Made by a program: the position numbers and the translations under genes. Of a DNA stretch of 64,000 nucleotides, positions 10,460 through 19,253 are shown in pieces (the stretch's first letter is position 1; each line of letters starts with the position of its first letter). This DNA is from Hyphomicrobium sp. (lineage in GTDB: Bacteria; Pseudomonadota; Alphaproteobacteria; Rhizobiales; Hyphomicrobiaceae), in the NCBI GenBank assembly GCA_002928515.1, contig PERI01000002.1, forward strand, positions 248,001 to 312,000, given 5' to 3'. Under the pieces are notes generated by a model. The model was not told the DNA's origin. It was given only the letters and a program-made list of their open reading frames with translations, and made no database searches.

Positions 10460-11239
10460 TTAGACGCGCCGTTCGACCATCAGCTTTTTGAGTTCTGCGA
10501 TAGCCTTGGCGGGCGACAGACCTTTCGGACAGGCTTTGGCGCAGTTCATAATGGTATGGCAGCGATAGAGCCGGAACGGATCTTCCAAATTGTCGAGACG
10601 CTCTCCGGTGGCCTCATCGCGACTGTCGATGACCCAGCGATAGGCTTGCAGCAAAATTGCCGGGCCTAAATAGCGATCGGAATTCCACCAATAGCTAGGG
10701 CATGACGCCGAACAGCAAGCGCACAAAATGCATTCGTATAAGCCATCGAGTTTTTCACGGTCGTCGCGCGATTGTTTCCATTCGCCAGGTGGGGTGGCTG
10801 TATCGGTTTTCAGCCAGGGTTCGATGGAGCGATGTTGGGCGTAGAAATTTGACATATCCGGCACGAGGTCTTTGATGACCTCCATGTGGGGTAGTGGGTA
10901 GATTTTGACCGCGCCGGAAACTTCGTCCATTCCTTTCAAGCAGGCGAGGGTATTGGTCCCGTCAATATTCATTGAGCACGACCCGCAGATGCCTTCGCGG
11001 CACGAGCGACGGAACGTCAATGTCGGATCGATTTCATTTTTGATTTTCAAAAGTGCATCGAGCACCATGGGACCGCATTGCTTTTGATCGACGAAATACG
11101 TGTCGATGCGCGGGTTGTCATCATCGTCTGGGCTCCAGCGATAGACTTTCAATTCCTTCCAATCGCCTTCGCGGTCGGGGCGGTTCCAGGTCTTGCCCTG
11201 GGAAATCTTGGAATTTTTTGGAAGGGTAAGTTGGACCAT
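10460..11239 (-). CDS. sdhB: Succinate dehydrogenase iron-sulfur subunit
   Basis: Carries electrons from the flavoprotein to ubiquinone in complex II. 259 aa. The [2Fe-2S] ligands are C80, C85, C88 and C100 ([10 protein letters not shown]). The ferredoxin-like half has [11 protein letters not shown] at 170-180 and [14 protein letters not shown] near 227-240 for the [4Fe-4S] and [3Fe-4S] clusters. Last gene of the sdh operon, ending just before the bidirectional terminator. Separated from sdhA by an unknown gene. Confidence 0.98.
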   Translation of the reverse strand: MVQLTLPKNSKISQGKTWNRPDREGDWKELKVYRWSPDDDDNPRIDTYFVDQKQCGPMVLDALLKIKNEIDPTLTFRRSCREGICGSCSMNIDGTNTLACLKGMDEVSGAVKIYPLPHMEVIKDLVPDMSNFYAQHRSIEPWLKTDTATPPGEWKQSRDDREKLDGLYECILCACCSASCPSYWWNSDRYLGPAILLQAYRWVIDSRDEATGERLDNLEDPFRLYRCHTIMNCAKACPKGLSPAKAIAELKKLMVERRV

Positions 11240-11355
11240 GACCGACTTTCGCGGGAAGGGACAGAATTTAGATGACTACACAAGCTTGGCTGACCAAGAC
11301 TGTCAACGGTTACAAGACGACCATGGGTCACTCGAAACTGCGGTTCTTTGGCCTG

Positions 11356-11955
11356 TTATGCGGTTTTCTGATATCGCTTTAACTCACGCACGAGGCTGAT
11401 GAGCGCTTCGGCGACTACTCCGCCCGTATCGACCGCGACACGCAAGGTGGCGCGCTCTTGCATGAGTGCGTTGAGCTTTTCCTGCTGTTCGCCAAAGCCA
11501 AAGAAAATCTCTTCGGGGGCATCGATGTCGCCATCTTCGATGGCCGTCATCACGTCGAAAGCATTTTGCGCGGCGGCCACAAGTTTGGAGGCAATATCAT
11601 TCATGAGATGTAGATATTCGCGTTGCGCCTCAGCGCGAATGCGTTTGCCGTGAACACCAAATTTCATCGGGGCTGCCGATTGTCCGCCTTCGCCGCCAAA
11701 GACTTTGGGATGACGTTGAAAGCGTCGGAAGATTTCTGCCAGGCCTAGACAACAGGTTTCGAGATCGCGCAACGCTGCGCCGGTTTTACGCTTGGTGCGC
11801 GTGCGGCTGGCGGTTTTTTCCTGACCTGACCAATTGATGGCAGCAATGGACGCGATCGCGCCAAGTGCTGCCAACGCGGGCAGAACCGCCGCAAACGGAT
11901 CGGGCGGCATGCGCGTGTCGGCGTCATCTCGATCGTCAGGGATAGATTGGCTCAC
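11356..11955 (-). CDS. Unknown 199-residue protein inserted between sdhA and sdhB
   Basis: GTG start at 11955 with AGGGAAA upstream. I do not recognise the family. The N-terminus is acidic (PDDRDDADTR), followed by one hydrophobic segment near residues 20-40 (PFAAVLPALAALGAIASIAA) that could be a membrane anchor. A basic patch (RTRTKRK) comes next, then a largely helical region to the end (AEIFRRFQRHPK, AIEDGDIDAPEEIFFGFGEQQEKLNALMQER). Same strand as sdhA (71 bp upstream) and sdhB (116 bp downstream), so probably co-transcribed. A role in complex II assembly is possible from position only. Confidence 0.7.
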   Translation of the reverse strand: MSQSIPDDRDDADTRMPPDPFAAVLPALAALGAIASIAAINWSGQEKTASRTRTKRKTGAALRDLETCCLGLAEIFRRFQRHPKVFGGEGGQSAAPMKFGVHGKRIRAEAQREYLHLMNDIASKLVAAAQNAFDVMTAIEDGDIDAPEEIFFGFGEQQEKLNALMQERATLRVAVDTGGVVAEALISLVRELKRYQKTA

Positions 11956-12026
11956 TGCGTTTTCCCTCAGCGTTGCGGGACACTACAGCAGCTTGGTGTC
12001 AGAACGCTATTCTTGACAGGAGCAGA

Positions 12027-13874
12027 TCAATACACGCGCGCTTTGGGTTCGATGTAGGCGATTTCGTTCGTCAGCGTGTTTTTGTGGACCGGTCGGTCGT
12101 CGAGTTTGACCGTGCAGGTGTGATCGTCAGCCCAGGCCAGGGTGTGTTTCATCCAATTGACATCATCGCGCTTGGGGAAGTCTTCGCGCGCGTGCGCGCC
12201 GCGGCTTTCCTTCCGAGCCTCTGCACCGACTACAGTAACGGCTGCCTGCGAAATGAGGTTATCGAATTCCAGGGTTTCGATCAGGTCCGAGTTCCAGATC
12301 AATGAACGGTCGGTGACGCGAATGTCGGCGGTGTCTTTCCAGACTTGCGAAATCTTTTCGACACCTTCCTTCAGCACTGGGCCATCGCGGAACACGGCAC
12401 AGTTAGCTTGCATGATCTTTTGCATGCGCAGGCGCAGCGCCGATGTCGGCGTGCCGCCGTTGGCGTGTCGGAATTTGTCGAGACGCGACAGCGCCAACTC
12501 GTGACCGTCTTTGGGCAGATCGGGCTGCGAAGCTTGCTGTTCAATCGTGTCGCCGCAGCGCAGGCCTGCGGCGCGACCGAACACGACGAGATCGATAAGA
12601 GAGTTCGATCCGAGACGATTGGCGCCATGCACTGAAACGCAAGCTGCTTCGCCAATCGCCATCAAGCCGGGGACAATGTGGTCGGGATCGCCGCCTTTTT
12701 TGGTCAGGACTTCGCCGTGATAGTTGGTCGGTATGCCGCCCATGTTGTAGTGGACGGTCGGCAAAACGGGGATGGGTTGGCGGCGCAGATCGACGCCGGC
12801 AAAGACTTTGGCATTTTCGGTGATGCCGGGCAGGCGCTCGGCGAGAATTTTTGGATCGAGATGGTCGAGATGGAGATAGATGTGGTCGCTCTCCGCACCG
12901 ACGCCACGGCCTTCGCGAATCTCGATGGTCATTGAGCGCGAGACGACATCGCGGGATGCTAAGTCTTTGGCGTGCGGTGCGTAGCGCTCCATGAAGCGCT
13001 CGCCTTTAGAGTTCGTCAGATAGCCGCCTTCGCCGCGCGCACCCTCGGTGATGAGGACGCCTGCGCCGTAAATTCCGGTTGGGTGGAATTGCACGAATTC
13101 CATATCTTGCAAAGGTAGGCCCGCGCGCAGCACCATCGCATTGCCATCGCCGGTGCAAGTATGCGCAGACGTGCAAGAGAAGTAGGCGCGGCCGTATCCG
13201 CCTGTCGCTAAGATTGTCCGTTTTGATCGGAAGCGATGAATAGTGCCGTCTTCTAGGCACATCGCGACAACGCCACGGCAAGCGCCGTCTTGGTCCATGA
13301 TGAGATCGAGGGCGAAATATTCTATGAAGAATTCCGCCGAGTGGCGCAGCGATTGGCCATAGAGCGTGTGCAGCATAGCGTGACCGGTGCGGTCAGCTGC
13401 GGCGCAGGTGCGCTGTGCGGGTGGGCCTTCGCCGAATTCCGTGGTCATGCCGCCGAACGGGCGCTGATAGATTTTGCCGTCTTCAGTGCGCGAGAATGGA
13501 ACGCCGTAATGCTCCAATTCATAAACAGCGGCAGGCGCGTTGCGGCAAAGGTATTCAATGGAATCCTGATCGCCGAGCCAGTCAGACCCCTTGACGGTAT
13601 CGTACATATGCCAGCGCCAGTTGTCTGGGCCCATATTCCCGAGTGAAGCTGCAACGCCGCCTTGGGCCGCAACCGTATGTGAGCGGGTTGGAAAGACTTT
13701 GGTAATGCAGGCGGTGCGCAGACCGGCTTCAGCGCAGCCGAGCGTCGCGCGCAAACCAGCGCCGCCAGCGCCGACGACGACGACATCATAAGTGTGGTCG
13801 GTGATGGGGTAGGCAGATTTCATGATTGGTGGTGCTGCCGCTTTGCCGTTCGATTTACTATTCAATGCCGACAT
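12027..13874 (-). CDS. sdhA: Succinate dehydrogenase flavoprotein subunit
   Basis: Oxidises succinate to fumarate using covalent FAD. 615 aa from the ATG at 13874, 5 bp after sdhD; an in-frame ATG at 13823 would give a shorter start nearer the first conserved block. The FAD-binding motif [11 protein letters not shown] is at residues 31-41, and the FAD-linking histidine is H66 in [31 protein letters not shown] and the C-terminal helical and capping regions are intact. Length fits the alphaproteobacterial family. Confidence 0.98.
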   Translation of the reverse strand: MSALNSKSNGKAAAPPIMKSAYPITDHTYDVVVVGAGGAGLRATLGCAEAGLRTACITKVFPTRSHTVAAQGGVAASLGNMGPDNWRWHMYDTVKGSDWLGDQDSIEYLCRNAPAAVYELEHYGVPFSRTEDGKIYQRPFGGMTTEFGEGPPAQRTCAAADRTGHAMLHTLYGQSLRHSAEFFIEYFALDLIMDQDGACRGVVAMCLEDGTIHRFRSKRTILATGGYGRAYFSCTSAHTCTGDGNAMVLRAGLPLQDMEFVQFHPTGIYGAGVLITEGARGEGGYLTNSKGERFMERYAPHAKDLASRDVVSRSMTIEIREGRGVGAESDHIYLHLDHLDPKILAERLPGITENAKVFAGVDLRRQPIPVLPTVHYNMGGIPTNYHGEVLTKKGGDPDHIVPGLMAIGEAACVSVHGANRLGSNSLIDLVVFGRAAGLRCGDTIEQQASQPDLPKDGHELALSRLDKFRHANGGTPTSALRLRMQKIMQANCAVFRDGPVLKEGVEKISQVWKDTADIRVTDRSLIWNSDLIETLEFDNLISQAAVTVVGAEARKESRGAHAREDFPKRDDVNWMKHTLAWADDHTCTVKLDDRPVHKNTLTNEIAYIEPKARVY

Positions 13875-13879
13875 TGCGG

Positions 13880-14260
13880 TTAGGCCCCGAAGCTCAATTT
13901 TAGAATTGCGAAAATACTGGCGAGTGCCACGAATGCTGCGAAGAATGTATTCAACATTAGCAGCACGATTTTGCTCGCTTCGGTGTGGACATAGTCTTCA
14001 ATGATCGTTTGCATGCCAAGACGCATGTGGATCGTTCCCGAGATGATCAACGCTAGCAGCGCCAGTGCAATGAGCGGATCGGCGAGCTTTGCTTTGACCG
14101 TGGCATGGTCCGCACCAATGAGCGAGGCAATCAGCCAGACTAGAAATAAACCCAGGAACAGATTGGCGACAGCGGTGATGCGCTGCTTCCAGAAGTGATC
14201 CGCGCCCTCTTTTGCCGAACCTAAATGACGTGCTGTCTTTAACGGGGTTCGCATGGCCAT
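13880..14260 (-). CDS. sdhD: Succinate dehydrogenase membrane anchor subunit
   Basis: Small integral membrane subunit of complex II that binds heme b and quinone with SdhC. 126 aa with three hydrophobic stretches: about 30-49, 62-80 and 97-121. The family-typical [19 protein letters not shown] lies between helices 2 and 3. ATG at 14260, with a second in-frame ATG at 14254. Three bases separate it from sdhC. Confidence 0.95.
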   Translation of the reverse strand: MAMRTPLKTARHLGSAKEGADHFWKQRITAVANLFLGLFLVWLIASLIGADHATVKAKLADPLIALALLALIISGTIHMRLGMQTIIEDYVHTEASKIVLLMLNTFFAAFVALASIFAILKLSFGA

Positions 14261-14263
14261 GGA

Positions 14264-14683
14264 TCAAGCGCCTCCGCGTGCGAAGGCGACGGTAAACCAA
14301 ATTAGTGCTGTAAAAATGAGTGACGCGGCACCGCTGCCCCACGACATCAGGTCGATGGTGCCGAGGTCATAGCCGTAGCCCAAATCCCAAATGAAGTGAC
14401 GCAGCCCGCCCATCATATGATGCAGCAGCGCCCAGGTGTACCCGATGAGGACGACTTGGCCGTACCAAGGCGCAAACCAGCTCGACACATAATCGAAGTA
14501 GGCTGGACTGGTTGCGGCGGCAATGAGCCACCACACCAAGAGGATCGTTCCGAAATACAGCGCGACGCCGGTTAATCGATGCAGGATCGACATGACCATA
14601 TTGATCAGGGGCGTGTAGATTTGCAGATGCGGTGAGAGCGGCCGTGCGCGCCGCGCGCCCCGCCCAGTCGTGGCATCCGCCAT
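14264..14683 (-). CDS. sdhC: Succinate dehydrogenase cytochrome b556 subunit
   Basis: Membrane heme-binding subunit of complex II. The preferred start is ATG 14683 (139 aa), which has AGGAT just upstream and gives the usual N-terminus; the frame remains open to 14758. Signature SPHLQIYTPLINMVMSILHR near residues 17-36, and heme-ligand region HHMMGGLRHFIWD. Three transmembrane helices. First gene of the sdhC-D-A-orf-B operon. Confidence 0.95.
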   Translation of the reverse strand: MADATTGRGARRARPLSPHLQIYTPLINMVMSILHRLTGVALYFGTILLVWWLIAAATSPAYFDYVSSWFAPWYGQVVLIGYTWALLHHMMGGLRHFIWDLGYGYDLGTIDLMSWGSGAASLIFTALIWFTVAFARGGA

Positions 14684-14714
14684 CGGGCATCCTATAAGTT
14701 TCAATCTCAGAACC

Positions 14715-14726
14715 GTTCTAACGGCT
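14715..14726. promoter_or_regulatory. 12-bp palindrome upstream of the sdh operon
   Basis: CCGTTCTAACGG is a near-perfect inverted repeat with 5-bp arms, 32-43 bp upstream of the sdhC start. Its place suggests an operator, but no known regulator motif is recognised. Confidence 0.3.
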
Positions 14727-14788
14727 GGGGGCGGAGAGAGCAATTCGCCAAATGCCACATCAATGAGGGGCTTTCGGCGCGTTGATCT

Positions 14789-15313
14789 TTATTTGAGTGT
14801 GATGACGCCACAAGCGAGGCGTGTTCCGGCGTCGCCTTCCGGGTCGGTCAGGTGATCGTCCGCCTTATCAAAAAGCACAAGTGCCGAACCGTTCGAGTCA
14901 AATAGGCCATCTTCCACGTCTTTGGTGAGTGCCAGGAACGGGCTTAAGACTTCGGCGACGGCCGTGCCGTCGGCATTGGCGAAGATATTCGGCAGATCGC
15001 CCGCCATTGGGCCTTCGTCGTTGTAAAACCCATGCTGCGCGCCGAGCGGATTGAATATCGCGCCAGCGCTTGTGAAGTCCCCCTCACACGAACCTGTTTC
15101 GTGGACGTGGACACCATGCGGGCCCGGTGGCAAGCCTTTGAGTTCGAATTTTATAAGGACGCCTGCGGCCGCTTCGGTGAATGTGACGATGCCGATATCG
15201 GCTCCGGCCGCGTTCTTTATTTGAGCCGTAGCCGTTTGTGCTGCGGCCAACGCTGATGGCGCAAGCGCAAGACCTGAGATCACAGCAATAGCTGCGCGAG
15301 TGAAAGCTAGCAT
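14789..15313 (-). CDS. SodC-like secreted protein with degraded metal site
   Basis: Cu/Zn superoxide dismutase fold protein of 174 aa with an N-terminal signal peptide (MLAFTRAAIAVISGLALAPSALAAA) and GGAGGCG ribosome site. Family landmarks are present: HVH (H69, H71), C76 and C168 of the disulfide, H94, D106 in AGDLPN, and the arginine in GTRLACGV. Three ligand positions are changed. The bridging histidine of GxHFNP is I86 (AGAIFNP), the zinc histidine of GPHAGD is M103 (GPMAGD), and the copper histidine before DD is F148 (LVLFDKADD). Dismutase activity is therefore doubtful. It lies between the sdh operon and the mesaconyl-CoA hydratase gene, on the same strand. Confidence 0.88.
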   Translation of the reverse strand: MLAFTRAAIAVISGLALAPSALAAAQTATAQIKNAAGADIGIVTFTEAAAGVLIKFELKGLPPGPHGVHVHETGSCEGDFTSAGAIFNPLGAQHGFYNDEGPMAGDLPNIFANADGTAVAEVLSPFLALTKDVEDGLFDSNGSALVLFDKADDHLTDPEGDAGTRLACGVITLK

Positions 15314-15390
15314 GCAATACGCCTCCCGAATTTGCCGGACACTATATCGAGGGGTGTGTCATGCGCCAGGGGCTGGCTCGTCAATTGAGA

Positions 15391-16449
15391 TTAGCGCGGT
15401 AGCACGAGCCAAGTATCGAGGTCGATGATGACGCCGTCGGCATAGTCGCCTGTGTCAGTTTTCAAGGGATGGTTTGCGCAATCCATATTCTTAACGCCGA
15501 CAAGTCGCACGCGAAGGGCGCCAATATCGGAACGTCCAGGGATTTCAGATTTCTCTAGGACTTCCGACCACGCGTAAATTGTGTCGCCAGCGAACGTCGG
15601 CGCTACGTGGCGTCCGCCGTTGATGGCGGCAAAGTGGAAGGCGTTGCCCAAACCGTTATAGGAGAGGGCGCGAACAAGCGAGATCACGACACCACCGTAT
15701 ACAATACGCTTACCAAAGCGGCCTTTGGATTCGGTATGCAAATTGAAATGCACTTTGGCAGTGTTTTGATAGAGACGCGTTGCTATCTGATGCTCGGCCT
15801 CTTCAAGCGTCATGCCATCAACGTGATCGATCTTCTCACCGACATCGTAGTCGCCCCAGCGATGGGTTGAGCCTGCCAGCGCGACATTGTAGTTTGCGAT
15901 GTGGAGCGGTGGAACGGCTTTCGCAAGCTCTGCGGGATCAACGCGGTCTGGCAATTTTGGGACAACGGCTTCAGGGGCTGGCGAATTTTTATCGCGTTTG
16001 CGGACCATGACCCAGCGGCAATATTCGAGCACGACTTCGTCATTCTGGTTGCGTCCGGTCGAACGCACATAAACGGTGCCGGTTTCCCGATTTGAATTTT
16101 CTTTCAAACCGATGACTTCGGATACGGAGTTCAGAGTATCGCCTGGATAAACCGGTTTCAAAAAGCGGCAATTTGCATAACCAAGATTGGCAATCGCATT
16201 GAGAGAAATTTCCGGGGTGGTTTTTCCGAATACGACATGAAACGTCAGCAGATCGTCAATTGGCGAGCGCGGATATCCCAACGCTTTGGCGAATTCATCG
16301 GACGATTGCACGGCAAAGCGCGAGCCATAGAGCGCGGTGTATAGTGCGACGTCGCCGTATGTAACGGTGCGCGGCGTCGGGTGGATAATTTCCTGGCCGA
16401 AACGAAAGTCTTCGAAAAAGTTGCCGGCGTTGGTCTTCGTGCCCGTCAT
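15391..16449 (-). CDS. mch: Mesaconyl-CoA hydratase / beta-methylmalyl-CoA dehydratase (MaoC-type)
   Basis: 352 aa double hot-dog protein. The family interconverts beta-methylmalyl-CoA and mesaconyl-CoA in the ethylmalonyl-CoA pathway of acetyl-CoA assimilation. N-terminal NFFEDFRFGQEIIHPTPRTVT and central THRWGDYDVGEKIDHVDGMTLEEAEH match the family as I recall it, and length fits. ATG at 16449 with GAGG upstream. The next gene upstream on the same strand is a malyl-CoA-lyase-family gene, a partner in the same pathway. A generic MaoC dehydratase is the alternative; size and neighbour favour mesaconyl-CoA. Confidence 0.82.
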   Translation of the reverse strand: MTGTKTNAGNFFEDFRFGQEIIHPTPRTVTYGDVALYTALYGSRFAVQSSDEFAKALGYPRSPIDDLLTFHVVFGKTTPEISLNAIANLGYANCRFLKPVYPGDTLNSVSEVIGLKENSNRETGTVYVRSTGRNQNDEVVLEYCRWVMVRKRDKNSPAPEAVVPKLPDRVDPAELAKAVPPLHIANYNVALAGSTHRWGDYDVGEKIDHVDGMTLEEAEHQIATRLYQNTAKVHFNLHTESKGRFGKRIVYGGVVISLVRALSYNGLGNAFHFAAINGGRHVAPTFAGDTIYAWSEVLEKSEIPGRSDIGALRVRLVGVKNMDCANHPLKTDTGDYADGVIIDLDTWLVLPR

Positions 16450-16587
16450 CTTGTCGGCCTCTTAATGGATGAATGCACGCCTAGAGCGCGACATATGACG
16501 GGTGTTATTCAGGTTGTCTTCCGGTTATCGCAACAGTTTTTAGTGCCGGGCGCTCGCGGTCAACAGCCGCATCCTGTCGCGTGGCTT

Positions 16588-17487
16588 TCAAAACCACGGT
16601 TCTTCGGCACGCGACCGAGCGTTAATGGCTTGGGCGATGGCTGCGACGCGTCGCGCCATCACCAAGTGCAATCGCTCAACCATTCGGCCATCGACCGTAA
16701 TCACGCCTTTTCGGGCATTTTCTGGTTGTTCAAAAGCTTTGATGATTTTTTGCGACCAACTGACTTCGTCTTCGGTCGGGGAAAAGACCTCGTTGCAAGG
16801 CGTGACCTGTGAGGGGTGGATCAGTGTTTTGCCATCCATACCGAGCGTTCGGCCGTGTTCACATTCGGCGCGAAATCCGGAATCGTCTTTGAAGTCGTTG
16901 TAAACACCGTCAATGACATCGAGACCATAGGCGCGGGCGGCGACAAGGGTCATGGCTAACCATGGGACGACCGCAAAGCGATTATTGCTCGCGCGCGCTC
17001 GGCTTTCTTTCAGCAAATCGTTGGTGCCGAGCACAAAACAGGACAAACGATTTTCTGGATCTGGCGCGCAAGCAGCGATTTCTTTGGAATTGATAATTCC
17101 AAGTGGCGTTTCGATCATAGCCCACAAGCGAATTTTAGGATGGGCATCAGCCGCCTTCATGACTTTTGCCGAACCGATGATGTCGCCGGGTTGTGAAACT
17201 TTCGGAACGAGGATGGCGTCGGGTTCGGCAGCTATGGCCGCGTGCAGATCGTTCATGCCCCATGGCGTTTCGATGGGATTGACGCGAAGGATGACTTCGT
17301 GACTGCCAAAGCCTGCTTCGCGTATCGCGGTAATTGCGCCAGCGCGTGCAGCTTCTTTATTGGTCGGTGCGACGGAATCTTCGAGGTCGATGATAATGGA
17401 ATCAGCTTGTATGCGGCGCGCTTTTTCGAGTGCGCGTTCATTGTCGCCTGGAATATAAAGTACGCTGCGCCGCGGCCGCATCGCCAT
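16588..17487 (-). CDS. CitE-like CoA lyase (malyl-CoA / beta-methylmalyl-CoA lyase or malyl-CoA thioesterase)
   Basis: 299 aa TIM-barrel protein of the HpcH/HpaI-CitE family from ATG 17487, which has AAGGGTG upstream. Landmarks: RRSVLYIPGDNERALEKA, IIIDLEDSVAP with the Mg-binding acid, the conserved arginine in VILRVNPIETPWG, MIETPLGII with the second acid, and TLGMDGKTLIHPSQV. In this pathway the family cleaves malyl-CoA or beta-methylmalyl-CoA, and a paralogue hydrolyses malyl-CoA. I cannot tell from sequence alone which member this is. The mesaconyl-CoA hydratase gene is 138 bp downstream. Confidence 0.8.
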   Translation of the reverse strand: MAMRPRRSVLYIPGDNERALEKARRIQADSIIIDLEDSVAPTNKEAARAGAITAIREAGFGSHEVILRVNPIETPWGMNDLHAAIAAEPDAILVPKVSQPGDIIGSAKVMKAADAHPKIRLWAMIETPLGIINSKEIAACAPDPENRLSCFVLGTNDLLKESRARASNNRFAVVPWLAMTLVAARAYGLDVIDGVYNDFKDDSGFRAECEHGRTLGMDGKTLIHPSQVTPCNEVFSPTEDEVSWSQKIIKAFEQPENARKGVITVDGRMVERLHLVMARRVAAIAQAINARSRAEEPWF

Positions 17488-17640
17488 GACATCACCCTTT
17501 TGAATCATGATTTGTGCGTTGCAGCATAGCAAGTGGTGATGAAAGCGCTACCCGCCTTTTGTCTCAAAGTCGAATGTGGGCTGGTGCTCAAGGCGGCGGC
17601 GTTTTAGCCTTTGAAGTCACTTTGATAATTGGGAGGCAGC

Positions 17641-18468
17641 GTGGCTCGGGCTCTCGTGATTTCGTCCTATGTGGCGCAAGGGAGCGTTGGGCTGCGTGCC
17701 ACGATGGCGGCATTGGCCGGGCGCGGGATCGATGTCATCGCACTGCCAACGATCACGCTGTCGTGCCATCCGGGGCATGCGCATTTTGCTGGCGCGGTTG
17801 TTCCCATTGCGACTTTAGACGACATGCTCAATGCGCTGGATGCCAACGGCGCGTTGGCTGGCGTCGATGCGGTGCTGACGGGATATTTGCCGAGCGAAGC
17901 GCACGTGATGTTTGCTCAATCCGCGATTGATCGCGTCATGGCGCAGAACTCAAATGCATTTGTTATGGTCGATCCTGTATTGGGCGACGATCCTGATGGG
18001 CTTTATATTGACGCGTCTGCTGCGAAGGCCGTGCGCGATGTGCTTGTGCCGGTTGCGCACATTTTGACGCCGAACCGATTTGAGTTGGCTTATTTGAGTG
18101 GCACAGCAATTGATTGCGAAAACGATGCCGTCGATGCAGCGCGCACACTAGGTGTTGCGCGCGTCGCTGTTACGTCTGTTCCATTTGGTCCCACAAAACT
18201 TGCGAATGTGCTCGTGACGTCTGAATGGGTGTTGCGAACAGAAGCGACAAAAGTGGACCATGCTGCACACGGCACTGGTGATGTCTTTGCGGCCATTCTG
18301 CTGGCTCGCCTGTTAGAGGGAACCGACGAAAAAAGCGCTTTGGCGAGTGCTGCGGCAATTGTCGCTCACGCTATCGCGATCAGTGGAGATGCTCCTGATC
18401 TGGCGCTAGAGCGCGTCGATTGGACGTCGCAAGACGTGACACACGTATCACCTGAGCGATTGACGTGA
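17641..18468 (+). CDS. pdxY: Pyridoxal kinase
   Basis: Ribokinase-fold kinase that phosphorylates pyridoxal in the vitamin B6 salvage route. 275 aa from GTG 17641, chosen because GGGAGG lies 5-10 bases upstream. Visible: SSYVAQGSVGLRA near the N-terminus, substrate loop LPTITLSCHPGH, DPVLGDDPDGLY, TPNRFELAYLSG, and the anion-hole/base motif HGTGDVFAA. Its last four bases (GTGA) contain the start of the DUF429 gene, so the two are translationally coupled. Confidence 0.88.
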   Translation: MARALVISSYVAQGSVGLRATMAALAGRGIDVIALPTITLSCHPGHAHFAGAVVPIATLDDMLNALDANGALAGVDAVLTGYLPSEAHVMFAQSAIDRVMAQNSNAFVMVDPVLGDDPDGLYIDASAAKAVRDVLVPVAHILTPNRFELAYLSGTAIDCENDAVDAARTLGVARVAVTSVPFGPTKLANVLVTSEWVLRTEATKVDHAAHGTGDVFAAILLARLLEGTDEKSALASAAAIVAHAIAISGDAPDLALERVDWTSQDVTHVSPERLT

Positions 18469-19190
18469 ACGATGAATCGGCCTGGGTTGCTGGTGTCGAT
18501 GGCTGCCGTGCGGGTTGGGTCGTCGTTTGGCATCCACTGGATGCAAAGCAGAGCGCACGGGTCGCAATTTTTGCGACGTTTGCTGATGTTCTTGCAATGC
18601 CCGAAAAGCCTGCGGTCATCGCTATCGATATTCCTATTGGGTTGCCTGACATCACAGGTCCGGGCGGACGGTCATGCGATGCGGCGGTGCGAAAATTTTT
18701 AGGTGTGCGCGCATCTAGTTTGTTTTCGGTGCCGTCGCGCAGCGCTGTGTATTCAGCTGATTATGGCGCAGCATGTACGCAAGCTTCACGTACATCCGAT
18801 CCGCCGCGCAAAATTTCAAAGCAGGCTTTCAACTTGTTTCCGAAGATGCGCGAGCTGGATGGGCTGATGACGCCGGACATTCAGGGTCGTGTCGTCGAAT
18901 GTCATCCCGAATTTGTGTTTTGGCGATTGAACGGTTCACTCGCTCTCGAACATTCAAAAAAGTCTTCTCACGGTGCTCGTTCACGCCGCGATTTGCTGGT
19001 TCGTGCGGGATACCCGAGTGCTGTGTTTGATCGCGTGTCGTTCCGCAGAAAGGATGCATGCAAAGACGATGTCATCGACGCCTTCGCAGCCGCATCTGTG
19101 GCCTGCGATATTTTGCGCGGTAAAGCGCGACGTGTTCCGGTCTGTCCTGAAATCGATCGCAAAGGACTTAGGATGGAGATTTGGGGCTAG
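18465..19190 (+). CDS. DUF429 protein (predicted RNase H-like nuclease)
   Basis: 241 aa from GTG 18465, overlapping the pyridoxal kinase stop by 4 bp. N-terminal VAGVDGCRAGWVVV and AIDIPIGLPD carry the acidic residues of the RNase H-like fold. GGRSCDAAVRKFLG, SVPSR, VVECHPEFVFWRL and DDVIDAFAAASVA follow in the order usual for DUF429. Biochemical role is not established. Coupling to a B6 kinase suggests co-regulation rather than shared chemistry. Confidence 0.85.
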   Translation: MNDESAWVAGVDGCRAGWVVVWHPLDAKQSARVAIFATFADVLAMPEKPAVIAIDIPIGLPDITGPGGRSCDAAVRKFLGVRASSLFSVPSRSAVYSADYGAACTQASRTSDPPRKISKQAFNLFPKMRELDGLMTPDIQGRVVECHPEFVFWRLNGSLALEHSKKSSHGARSRRDLLVRAGYPSAVFDRVSFRRKDACKDDVIDAFAAASVACDILRGKARRVPVCPEIDRKGLRMEIWG

Positions 19191-19253
19191 TCGTCGCTCA
19201 GACATTGCCTTTATCTGTCAAATCCTTACAACGCCATCAGCTTCATAAATGCA

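Noticed and set aside
10027-10491. 154-codon plus-strand frame across the lysine-rich peptide gene
   Set aside because: Runs through the ribosome site and the terminator hairpin; Arg-rich frame of the same bases that encode the better-supported 34-residue peptide.
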